Shown here: positions 23,046 to 32,735 of the stretch, one piece after another | Numbering within the stretch: the first letter of the stretch is position 1 | Layout: every line of letters starts with the position of its first letter | Assembly: GCA_963402885.1 (NCBI GenBank) | Contig: OY727097.1 | Coordinates: 8,618,001-8,682,000, forward strand | Direction: 5' to 3' | DNA from: Antedon bifida | Lineage: Eukaryota > Echinodermata > Crinoidea > Comatulida > Antedonidae | Length of the DNA stretch: 64,000 bases | Translations under genes and position numbers: made by a program | The notes under the pieces: model-generated | The model's database searches: none | Told to the model about the DNA's origin: nothing | The model's input: the letters and a program-made list of their open reading frames with translations, nothing else

Positions 23046-23096
23046 TGATTCAAAGTAAAAGCTTTCTTTTTACGATAAATCGAGATTTCATGTACA

Positions 23097-23205
23097 TTTT
23101 TAGCCGCGTGTAACGCGACTCTACAACTCACTATGTCGGTCAGTCAGTTGGTCGGTAAACACTAACTTGAGCACGCAACTGCAGCCATGTATATGGCGTT
23201 GTTCC
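23097..23205 (+). repeat. TCGCG/(GGTC)n short interspersed repeat, copy b
   Basis: Same layout as at 19763, with GTGTAACGCGACTCTACA, a GGTC run, GGTAAACACTAACTTGAGC and ACGCAACTGCAGCCATG. Confidence 0.65.
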
Positions 23206-23829
23206 AGAAGGTACCCGCAGAATTCACATGTGTATCCATGTAATCCAGTCTAATGCAAGTTAATTAGCAGAGTCAGCAACCTAAATGACGTTTATTAAAT
23301 CAATATTGGCAGAAGTTTAATATAACTTGATAATTAGAACTTGACAGGAGCCCGTAAACGTGTGCTATTTGTTTCCATAGTCGTTTCCTATTCAGCGCTG
23401 TCTGGGGTTCGTTGTGAAAACCAACAATCTATTTGATTTCGCAAACGTTTCCATATTGATTTTATTAATTTATTCTGAATACAATGGCTCTTGTTGACAT
23501 TGTAAAATGATCATCTCGTCGTCTCAACTAAATTGATGTATTCCACGGTTCATTAGTACAATGTTCCTACTGTCTTATTTCAAGACACATAATAGAAGAA
23601 ATGAAGCTAGTGCTTTTTAAAGTTGGGGAATTTGGAAAATTATTACAATTGTTTTGTTTTAAATTGAAATCAATTTAGCAAATTTGTGAACATTGGGTTT
23701 AACTGGGGTTAATTAATAAGGGACTTTTAGATTGTCACGGCTCTGGCGACTGGCAAATGGGAGCACCGTTTCAGTGGCATTTTGGCGTTCGGTTTCTGAC
23801 ATGAGTACAAGTGGACGTATGAACGAAAA
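23206..23829. other. Intergenic DNA, nothing recognised
   Basis: No coding region or repeat structure that I can support. The piece after 23740 may belong to the LINE that becomes recognisable at 23830. Confidence 0.3.
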
Positions 23830-24011
23830 TGTGTTTCACATCAATTTCTTGGAATTAACAAAACAGAAAAGATAAAGAGATTAACATTAATCAATGATTA
23901 TGAAAGTGGTGGAGTAAATGCTCCAGACTTCAGATCTCAAGTCAAAGCATTACAAATGTCATGGCTTAAAAGATTGTACAATAATGAATACCACGAGAAT
24001 GGAAAGATATA
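23830..24011 (+). mobile_element. LINE fragment (L1/Tx1-like C-terminal region)
   Basis: One frame reads GINKTEKIKRLTLINDYESG, then GVNAPDFRSQVKALQMSWLK and RLYNN before a stop. The pattern K-I-K-R-x-T-L-I-x-D-Y-x-x-G-G-x-x-x-P-D-x-x-S-x-x-K-A-L-x-x-S-W is typical of the region behind the reverse transcriptase in L1/Tx1-type LINEs. The fragment is short and dead; no tail or termini are visible. Confidence 0.6.
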
Positions 24012-24066
24012 ACTTGTTCAAAAATTGATAATGTAAAGGTTAACCAGGTTATATATCAATACAGTA

Positions 24067-24155
24067 GAGAGGTTTCGCAATCTTACGAATACGATAACGA
24101 AAATGTGTGACGTATCCGTTTTCGTTATCGTTTTCGTAAGGTTGCGAAACCTCCC
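24067..24155. mobile_element. 89-bp MITE made almost only of terminal repeats
   Basis: GAGAGGTTTCGCAATCTTAC continues to GATAACGAAAA, then TGTGTGACGTATCC, then the reverse complement ending GCGAAACCTCCC. TA lies on both sides. It is an internal-deletion form of the element at 15186-15675 and an almost perfect hairpin. Confidence 0.75.
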
Positions 24156-25017
24156 TAATATTGGTAAAATGAGTTGTAAAAGCATTTGTCTCTATTTCTT
24201 TTAAACAAATGTAAAGAACCAACCAAGAGCAAAACAAAGTTTTTGAATATAGAGAACGATTGCTCGATTGGACGATTTGTGCCTTTTTGGTTCCTCTAAG
24301 TTTTTCCCTGCCTTCTTTAATGTCTTTTGCTGTTAACTTGTTTTTGTCTGCACTAGAAGGAGAGTACTCACATAGTGACTTCGTCACTTTTCTACAATCC
24401 GCCAGACTAGTGTTAGATTTCATGTGTTTGTATTTTTGATTGTATATTTTGTGTATTTTATGTCTTCTGGAAAATAAATGAATTGAATTGGTCACTGACA
24501 GAAAAGTAAAAATGATATTAAAGATAATAAACTTAAACAGCTAAATTATTGCATTGTATTATTCCTACCAATAGAAGGCTCTTTAAAATGGAATATTAAT
24601 AACATAGACACACAGAAGATGATAATCATTCCTTTTATTAATGTACTGAAGCAAATGATTTATGGAAATACATTGCTATTACCTTATACAAGTTTGGAAT
24701 TGAAGCTAACTTTCAAAATATTGTACTCGGTACCGGAAACAGATATGTTGACCGCATGTTCTCTCTTGGATGCTTTTTTATTTATAAAGCACACATATTG
24801 AAAAACGGTAAAGAAATGCAACTATGGTTCACTTTCTCATAAACCTCTTAAATGCTTTGCTTTTCCATGACAGTTTACACAATAATTGATTAAAAATTAA
24901 ATTGCTTTTCTACAACCAATAAAATAAAGAAGAATTATGTTTGACCATGAAGAAATGAATACTGAATACTAACCATTGTGATAATTTTGATCGGCGCATT
25001 TAAGAATCAATTGTTAA
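24156..25017. other. AT-rich intergenic DNA
   Basis: A 148-codon open stretch on the minus strand (24495-24049) runs into the MITE and has no recognisable domain. I do not call it a gene. Nothing else is supported. Confidence 0.35.
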
Positions 25018-25359
25018 AGATGTACGAAAAAAACATGAAAAATGAAGATTAGTTAAATCAGACTTTGAATATGTTATTTTGTAGTTTTAATCAAGTTAAT
25101 CACTTCAATAGAAAAAAAACTAAAAAAAATCATGTTTTCACTTATAAAATGACAAAATAAATGGTAAAATTCAACCAAAAATCCATTGGCTGGCAGCCAA
25201 ATTGACTATTTTTTTGCTGTAATTTACATTTTTTTTTCAGGTAAATACATTTTTTTTATCATCCAATTTTTGGTCAAAGTGGACAACTATTATGTTGCAT
25301 TAAAAAGGAATATTTAACAAAAATGTTTTAAGAATTATTTTTCAGGGGACAATACATCT
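25018..25359. mobile_element. MITE A, 342 bp, AGATGTATTGTCCCC-type termini, TTAA flanks
   Basis: The ends are AGATGTACG... and ...GGGGACAATACATCT, each next to TTAA, the target site of piggyBac elements. The interior has AACATGAAAAATGAAGATTA and AACCAAAAATCCATTGGCTG, shared with copies at 46477-46703, 53189-53468 and 62455-62735. An 82-bp palindromic form lies at 39088-39169. There is no coding region. Confidence 0.75.
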
Positions 25360-26772
25360 TTAAGTATGAATATATCACTTACGATTTTAAAGAAATGTCC
25401 ACCGAAGTCTAATACTAATGTATTAAAGGAGGGAACATGGTTCACCGCACACACTGCAGTAGCACTGCAACTCGGAAATGTAGGCTGGTGTAAACGACGT
25501 AAAAGGTTACCCAGGTCGGTGAAGCACCGGGTAAGTGATGCGGAATGTATTCAGCGTCAAGTCACACCGGGACGAACCCGTGTGCTTGCGTGTTCACGAT
25601 GTAAACAGTCCCGTGTATATTTACCCGGTTTAATCCTCGCTCATTATTCTATTTAATTTATATAAAAAAGAAAAGATACTGATTGTGTTTGTTCATTGAT
25701 TCTACAGTATAAATAAAACCTGATTATTTGTTTTTAGTCGCGTGCAACGCGACTCTACAGCTCACTATGGTCGGTCGGTAAACACTAACTTGAGCACGCG
25801 ATTGCAGTCATGTAATGGCCTTGTTACTTATGTCATACATAAATACGTAATTTGATACGTATCACATATTTGATGACCACATAGAAATGTTGGTTTGCTT
25901 GATCCCACTCCTTACAAAATATATATATATATATATAAATCCAAAGGCAAATTACTGAAAAAAATGACAATGCTGTGGGTATCAGTGGCTGGATCTCAAT
26001 GGAGATACAAATAAAAAAAGCGAAAAGCTAAATCAAAACGATAAAGTAAACAGCCAGAAAAGTTAGCAGAGCTTTCGGGCAACACTAGCCCTTCATCAGT
26101 GCAATATATATATATATATTTCCTCATCTTTATCGTTTCAAATTAATTAATTAAATTTCAGTATATCACCGGGCGGTTTAGAATTAATGTTCTTTGCCTG
26201 ATTTGTTTATATATATATATATATATATATCCTTAACGTCGATGAATTTTGACATTTCAACGTGATTAGTGGACCTAATTTGTATACGAAATTGTATTTA
26301 TGCAGCAAATCTCGCACCGTACTACACAATAAAGACAATAAACTGCGGAATATTTGTTGCCTCTAGGCCCATAAATGTCACTTAAATGTAAATAAACACC
26401 TACAAAATATTTATCCTAATCCTCTAAATAAGTTTACTATTTAAACAAGCAGCTATGCATATGCATATGCATGCAGATTTCTGCAGTTTATTGATAACAA
26501 TAGAAATATACTTTTATATTTGATTGACTCCTTTTTCCATTATGTTGCTATTGAATCAATATTTGGCCCGGACTAACCAACGAATAACAAGCAACCAATC
26601 AAAAGCAATATAATAGTTCTATATTATTACAGAAATAAAACAATTTGTGTATATCTAGAAGTCGGAGATACAGGTAGCATAGTTCTATGTTGGTTGGTGG
26701 CCAGTTGTGTATGTTGGCATTCATATTGAAAATCACAATCATTCAGTTTTAAAATATTTTTACCGGTAGTAG
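25360..26772. other. Intergenic DNA with TA runs and the 5' flank of copy 3
   Basis: Holds a GC-richer open stretch (25366-25656, product unknown), copy c of the TCGCG/(GGTC)n repeat (25731-25827), TA runs at 25918, 26105 and 26208, a hammerhead-like repeat, and from about 26655 the block GAAGTCGGAGATACAGGTAG...CACAATCATTCAG. That block recurs before copy 4 (32645-32727) and is the likely promoter region. Confidence 0.5.
26064..26105 (-). ncRNA. Hammerhead-ribozyme-like core in a repeat
   Basis: The minus strand reads GCACTGATGAAGGGCTAG then TGTTGCCCGAAAGCTCTGCT. This has CUGAUGA, a GGGC/GCCC stem and GAAA, the three constant parts of a hammerhead ribozyme core, then a two-pair stem (GC-UCU-GC) and U-A at the expected cleavage place. 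The outer stem I does not pair in this copy, so activity is doubtful. Such cores are known from Penelope-like elements and retrozymes. Confidence 0.35.
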
Positions 26773-29700
26773 ATGATAATGTTGACTACAATACTATGCC
26801 TGTTGCTTACTCTAGAATACAGTGTATCCTATAAAGAGAAACCTAATGTTGTAATATTCCTTGCTGACGACATGGGATACGCTGACCTACAAAGTTACGG
26901 TAATCCGCTATCGATGACTCCGAATATCCATGAATTGGAGAGATCGGGATTGAAGTTTACACAAATGTACAGTTCTGGTCCATTATGTAGCGTTTCAAGG
27001 TAAGAATTAACAGAAACATTAGGCCCTAGCAATTTAAGTGTAAATAAGTTTTTGTACAACACTTTGTATCTTGTTTTGAGAAAACATTCATGTGAGGTTG
27101 AGTCAATATGCAAGTTTGCACATATTTGGAATAGACCCGGATAATTACACTCTATAGAATTATGCAGTAGTACGCTTATGTGAGCTCTTAAATCTGTCCG
27201 TTGTTATGTGTTTTATTTTTCAATGGTATCCTGTAATCAAGTCTTTTTATTCCACAATAATATAATCGAATTTCGATCAATTATTGGTTCAAATAAGAAT
27301 TTAATTAGGCCATTCCAATATATCCTTCAATGTGTAATGTCTATAGTATTAAATAATAGGGCTGGACTACTAACCGGGCGTTATCCTGTTCGCACTGGAG
27401 TTTGGAACAGCGATCCGGATGGCGATGCTGTCTTTACGACAAAATCTCTTCTTGGACTACCATTAAACGAGACAACTATTCCTGAAATGCTAGCAACCCA
27501 AGGCTACAAATCTGCCATCATTGGAAAATGGCACTTAGGTGTTGGACTGTCCAAAGAATATCTACCTTTAAATCAAGGCTTTGATCATTTTTTTGGACTC
27601 CCATACAGCCATGATAGTTGTTTTTCTAGTGCGTGTTTTTACCCAGATGTAGAATGTGACAACATACACAATCATTCTCTTCCTTGCCCTTTGATGCTGG
27701 AAAATGACATAATTGAGCAACCTCTAGACTTGACGACTTTAGCAGAGCGACAAGTAAGAGCAGCCAGAAGTTGGATACAAACATTTGCTTGTAACGAAAC
27801 GCCGTTTTTTCTTTATTATTCATCCCTTCATCCACATATTCCACAATTCGCGGGCAGACGATACATAAATCAAACAAAGGGCGGTAAATATACAGATTCA
27901 CTGGCTGAACTCGATTGGGAGATTGGCGAGGTGATGGACGAGTTAAGAAAAAATGATCTCATAGAAAATACATTGGTATTGTTCACATCAGATAATGGGT
28001 AAGATGATTTTTTATTTGTTATTTTCTGTAGTTAAACGTTATCAACCAAAGTTCTCTTGCGTTAATGATTAAATCGAAGTTCATAAACGATTTATTTAAG
28101 TGTGATCAATTTGATTCACATTTTTCGAGAGCGGTTGGTGAATTTTGCCCAAAATAGAGAAATTTGTGTCCAAAATAGGGAAATTTTGTCCAGAATAACG
28201 ACAAAATCAATAGGTGGCGCTATACCGTGTTCAAAATAGAGAAGCTGTCCAATATAGAGAAATCCGATTTGTCGAAAATGAGGAGATTTCTGTCAAGAAT
28301 AGGGAAGTGCTGTGTCTAAAATAGAAACTGTCCAAAATAGAGAAATCCGATTTGTCCAAAATGGGGAAATTTCTGTCCAGAATACGGAAGCACTGTGTCC
28401 AAAATAGAGACACTGTTCAATATAGAGAAATTTAATTTGTCCAAAATGGGGAAATTTGTCCAGAATAGAGAAGTGCTATGTCAAAAATAGAGAAACTGTC
28501 CAATATAGAGAAATCCGATTTGTTCAAAATAGGTAAATTTGTCCAGAATAGAGAAGTGATGTCTCCAAAATAGAGATACTGTCCAATATAGAGAAATCAG
28601 ATTTGTCAAAAATGGGAAAATGTCTGTCCAGAATATGTTTCTATTAAACATGGATAGATATTAGTACTTCATCATTTTCCAGTATTGTTGTGTTTCTACG
28701 ATCTACGGTTTAAGAGTTCTGAGGAATCTGACATTATCTGAGTTTAAAGGTCAAATTTAAATGACCTCAAATTTTAAAAGTTATGCTTCTAACCAAATTC
28801 AAAGTATCGAGCCTTTTTTAAGCTAAGGAACCCAACTAATATGAAACGGGCATCAATATGACCAGTATTGTACTCGCACTATAAGTTGAAGGTTCGAATC
28901 TGATCAGATATGTTCATTTATTTTAATTTAAAAAAACACGCTTTTTATTTATTCATTATATTATGTTGAAAACTCCAGTCCGTTTTCACAGGCCTGATAA
29001 GGACTCACACACACAGGGAGGATTTTCAGGATCAATGAGATGTGGAAAGTATTCCACATTTGATGGTGGATCACGTGTACCCGCAATTGCGTCATGGCCT
29101 GCTCATATCAAACAAGGTGTTTCAATGGAGCTTCTAAGTCATCTAGATATTTGGCCGACTTTAACAAGATTAAGTGGTACTCCAGTGGATTATTTCGACA
29201 TTATTCTTGATGGCTATGATATTAGTGATGTTTTATTCAACGGTGAAAAGGTGGGTTTAATCATGGAGAAATAACTTATTCTCCATGCTTTATATTTTAA
29301 TAAATATAAAATACGTAGATACGCTTTATCAGAAAATCTATATCTATCTTTTTAATAGTATTTATACATTTTCTAAACCAAAATGTTCAACATTCGGGCT
29401 GCATGTTTGTTTTATAAACCTGAATAAATAAATAAATAAATACATTCTTGTTAATTGTATAGATTGTATTGGGTCTTCGTAATTAAAATATGCTATTTTC
29501 TACGTATTATATTTAACAGAGTCCACGAGAATCACTTCTGTATTACGACTACATGCCCGAACCAGACACAGGACCTTATGCGATTCGAAACAACCGTTTC
29601 AAAGCACATTTCATTACAGAAAATATAGGCGGAAGCGATCCAGTTGATTTAGACTCGATGTGCCGGTCTGGGAATGCCACAGAAATTCATGAACGACCAC

Positions 29701-29966
29701 TTATTTATGATCTACTGGTTGATCCAGAAGAAAGATTTGACATTGCGAGAAACTCGGCATTGGTAACTGAAATGATGGTTAAATTGATGAACGAAGAATC
29801 GAAAGTCTTATTTGGACCAAGTGTTTTAGCTCAAGTAAATGAAACAGTAAAACTTTGTTGTCTATCAAATTGTGAACCATTTCCAGAATGTTGTCAGTGT
29901 CCTTCTATTTATAGCTTAGATTTTTTCCCTATCCAAAATGTATGCAGAGAAGGAAGAAAAGAGTAA
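26773..29966 (+). CDS. ARSA-like: Arylsulfatase A-like protein, copy 3 (4 exons, CSVSR)
   Basis: Predicted secreted or lysosomal sulfatase. Exons 26773-26999, 27360-27998, 28992-29250 and 29520-29966 join in frame to 523 aa; a start two codons later (26779) aligns with copy 2. Signal peptide, [31 protein letters not shown] and the C-terminal cysteine cluster are present. The key oddity is the formylglycine motif, CSVSR: Val replaces the Pro/Ala of C-x-(P/A)-x-R. The Cys and Arg remain, but the formylglycine-generating enzyme may process this site poorly. It is a close relative of copy 2, with near-identical introns 1 and shared 3' flank. Intron 2 (993 bp) carries a satellite array absent from copy 2. 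All exons are open, so there is no gross pseudogene sign. Confidence 0.93.
28128..28640. repeat. Satellite array in intron 2 of copy 3
   Basis: Repeated CCAAAATAGAGAAATC, ATTTGTCCAAAATGGGGAAA and CTGTCCAGAATAGAGAAGTG elements with local periods of roughly 25-70 bp. It interrupts intron sequence that is continuous in copy 2, so it arrived or expanded after the two copies separated. Confidence 0.85.
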
Positions 29967-29989
29967 CGTTTCTTTAATATTTCTCCATT

Positions 29990-30345
29990 ACATTGCCGTG
30001 AGGTGGTTTCCCGGTACTGGGTATGATCAACTAGCGTTCGTGTTCTGATGAAGATATCAATCTGTGGCGACAATAGAATGGACCCGAGACCTGGCTTTCT
30101 TCGACTTTTAAATAATAGAAAGTTTTGAAAAATTGTGTTAGGGTAGAAATGTACGTAGAATGATGTGTATGAGAAAACTGTTATTTGATCGTTAGTTGAC
30201 GTGTACATAAAGTGAAACATAAATAAAATAATACAAATTGTTAGTAAAACAGAAAGAAAAGCAAAGAGATTATGGAGCGGCTGTACCAGAATATACAAAC
30301 ACTAAGTATTGTAAGGTTAAAATACTAAACAATTTAGGCGATCAG
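29990..30345. other. Insertion of about 350 bp in the 3' flank of copy 3
   Basis: Copy 2 runs from CTCCATTACATT through about 20 bases to GAACAATAAAG. In copy 3 the same flanks are about 350 bp further apart. The inserted piece is not recognised. It pushes the polyadenylation signal to about 390 bases behind the stop. Confidence 0.6.
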
Positions 30346-30356
30346 TGATGCCGAAC

Positions 30357-30362
30357 AATAAA
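30357..30362 (+). promoter_or_regulatory. Polyadenylation signal AATAAA of copy 3
   Basis: It sits in the same context as that of copy 2 (GAACAATAAAGTAACTC) and is separated from the stop by the 29990-30345 insertion. An earlier signal could also be used. Confidence 0.45.
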
Positions 30363-30597
30363 GTAACTCAAACCATAGACAAAATTTGTATATTAAACAG
30401 TACACCGTAAACGATGTCCATCTCGTGCATGTTTAGTAAATTAAATAACCAGAAATTTATACACATTTCATTTTTCCTAACGATATTAAATTAAGACTTG
30501 CAATAAAGGATAGCTTTGGGCCAGGGGAATGTGACCAATAATTGTTAAGCAAATGAGTCGTAATTACATAACAGTAGTTGGTCTAGATTTACACTAT

Positions 30598-30642
30598 TTA
30601 TTTATTATTATTATTATTTTATTATTATTATTATTATTTATT
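30598..30642. repeat. (TTA)n microsatellite
   Basis: About 45 bases of mostly TTA/TTTA units, directly followed by ATTCAGGCAAAAGAT. On the minus strand it could be the A-rich tail of the LINE at 30643-31170. Confidence 0.75.
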
Positions 30643-31170
30643 CAGGCAAAAGATATAATTTACAAAATCTAATACAAATCAATAAACATGACGCAAGAAG
30701 AAAACATAAAATCATAGTCACTAGCTTCCAGGAAGGCACAAAAGCAGCCTAAGCCACTGTCACTAATTAGGTGTGTACCTCCACCCAGTGACTAAGTAAT
30801 ACAAATAATAAAATAATATAGCTTAAAGTTAAAATCTTAAACGAATTACTTAATTATATTAAGCCTATAGTTTATATATGTAAATTTTTAATTAAATTCT
30901 AAATAAACAACTATAAAATTTACATTAAAATGTGTTAATATAATTAGGTAGGCCTACAAAGTACTGTAATATTTCATTCCAATTGTTAACTTAATCAACA
31001 GGTAAGTAATGTTTCCTTAGATTACATTTAAATATACACCATTTTAAAAAGATAAAAGCATTTCTTAAACCCATGGGTAATGCATCCCAAAGTCTACAAA
31101 ACCGTACAGGTAAGCAATGCAGTGCATTATCAGTCCGAGCTTTAAGTCTCTGAAAAGTTAATATTTCCTG
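30643..31170 (-). mobile_element. LINE 3' end (CR1/L2-like), minus strand
   Basis: The minus strand from about 31150 reads LKARTDNALHCLPVRFCRLW, then DALPMGLRNAFIF and CNLRKHYLPVD before a stop. This is the L-W-(N/D)-x-L-P pattern at the C-terminus of many CR1/L2-type LINE proteins. The rest to the TTA run would be 3' untranslated sequence. Confidence 0.6.
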
Positions 31171-31203
31171 ATGACGATGATTAATCTTAATCAGTTCATG
31201 TAA

Positions 31204-31740
31204 TCAGTTTTTAATTAAGTAAGTTTTTAATCTAAGTAAATCTTCCTTGCGCGAGGGCCTCCGGCCGGCGGACACCCACTCAGGACATGTAAAGTTGTTG
31301 AATGGCCATGTGAGCATAATTTGCACTTGACGGAAGTTTGTATTTTCCAACGTCTTAGATTTATTTCTGTCGGGAATGTATCGGAGGCAGCACAAAGTAC
31401 AAACGACAACTGTCTCGGAGGCAGGACATGACGGATCTTTTCCATATTATTGTCTCATCCTTTTCAAGTTCAATAAAATCAATTATTTTATTTTGAACCG
31501 ATAGAGCTTCAAGAACCACTGCCACTTCACATCATTTTGTTTTAACCCGTTGTTTACATTGTTTAAGGATCGCGTCATGGGTCTCAATGTTCTTCAAGAC
31601 GTTAATTCCAGGGGCTTTAAAATTGGGATGGTACATGGTATCGCTATCAAAACTTGGCAACAGCTCAATCAATTTCGACGTCTGGAAGAAAGGGAACTCC
31701 AAGAAGAAAGAATTGATGGATTATAGCAGTGCACATGTTC
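31204..31740 (-). mobile_element. LINE fragment with RT-associated zinc-knuckle motif, minus strand
   Basis: The minus strand has NLRRWKIQTSVKCKLC (the window reads INLRRW), then HGHSTTLHVLSGCP, the C-x2-C-x(n)-H-x(4)-C pattern that follows the reverse transcriptase in several LINE groups. Upstream on the same strand is AVVLEALSVQNKIIDFIELE. Frames change between the pieces, so the copy is dead. Its junction with the LINE at 30643-31170 is not clear. Confidence 0.6.
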
Positions 31741-32735
31741 CTAGGAGGGTTTAACCATTTTTAAAGACATTTGGTAATTCGGAACTGAGCTGTCTCCATG
31801 TTTGTCTTTGCGATATCATGTACCATTATAAAATACCTTAGGCTTGGAAGGACATCTAACTTTCGACTCGATTCAGACAGATAAATTGCGCAGCTATGAT
31901 TTATTCATAAATTAGAGTACACACTAAATTATTAAATCAATGTTGTTATTGTTTGAAGAAATAGATTAACAGTCTCTTCTAAATATTATAATTTAATTTA
32001 AGCATTTAATTTTTTTAATTTATTCTATAGAAGTTGGAGATGCTGGCAGCATAGCTCAAATTGGTATCACATTTAATTATGGGTGGTCAAAGATCGAAGC
32101 GTAGCTATAGTTGAGTATGCGTCAGAGCCTTAATGTTTGGGGAGATTTGAGCGGTAGAGGAGTGTTCTATCCAAATTACCACGGCGTCGAGAACAGTAGT
32201 ATTAGTTTGCGCTTTAGTACGGTAATCAATAGTGTTCTTTCACCCTAATCTCACTCTTTCCTGGTTTGCCGTAATCGTCACAACTCCTAAATATTTTAAA
32301 TATCCCTTTACTAAATGTTATGCTACCGTATTTACGTGAAAAGGCAATAGGCATACATAGTTTTTGACATTATATCATTTCATTTATTTATTTGACCAAA
32401 AAAACAGCAATAAAATCAGGTTAGGAAAAACAAGCGACCTAGGCCACTATGACTCAGCAATTCTTTCATATAATATAAAAATATTTAAATTAGGAAATTA
32501 AAACATAATTATTGTTATTGTTTGTAATTATCTTTAAAAACAATCTCAATTCAGACATATAGATTTTCGCATAAATTATTATCAATGAATATAAATTACA
32601 GGATACGGTACTCTATGAATACATACATTAATTAGAATAAGAGTCGAAAATACTGGTAGCATTCTATGTTGGTTGGTGGTCAGTTTTGTATGTTGGTATT
32701 CATATTGAAAATCACAATCATTCAGCCGAAAGTAG
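31741..32735. other. 5' flank of copy 4
   Basis: 31880-32345 is repeated at 42030-42485 (for example CCAAATTACCACGGCGTCGA in both). 32347-32545 matches 22598-22800. 32645-32727 matches the block just upstream of copy 3. The flank is therefore a mosaic of duplicated pieces, and the last block is the best promoter candidate. Confidence 0.6.

Noticed and set aside
24049-24495. 148-codon open frame on the minus strand
   Set aside because: Its end lies inside the 89-bp MITE, no domain is recognisable and no transcript signals are seen. Chance opening in AT-rich DNA is likelier.
25366-25656. 96-codon open frame on the plus strand, GC-richer than its surroundings
   Set aside because: It starts at the edge of MITE A and shows no domain; the GC-rich part looks like repeat DNA with ACCCGGT-type inverted words.
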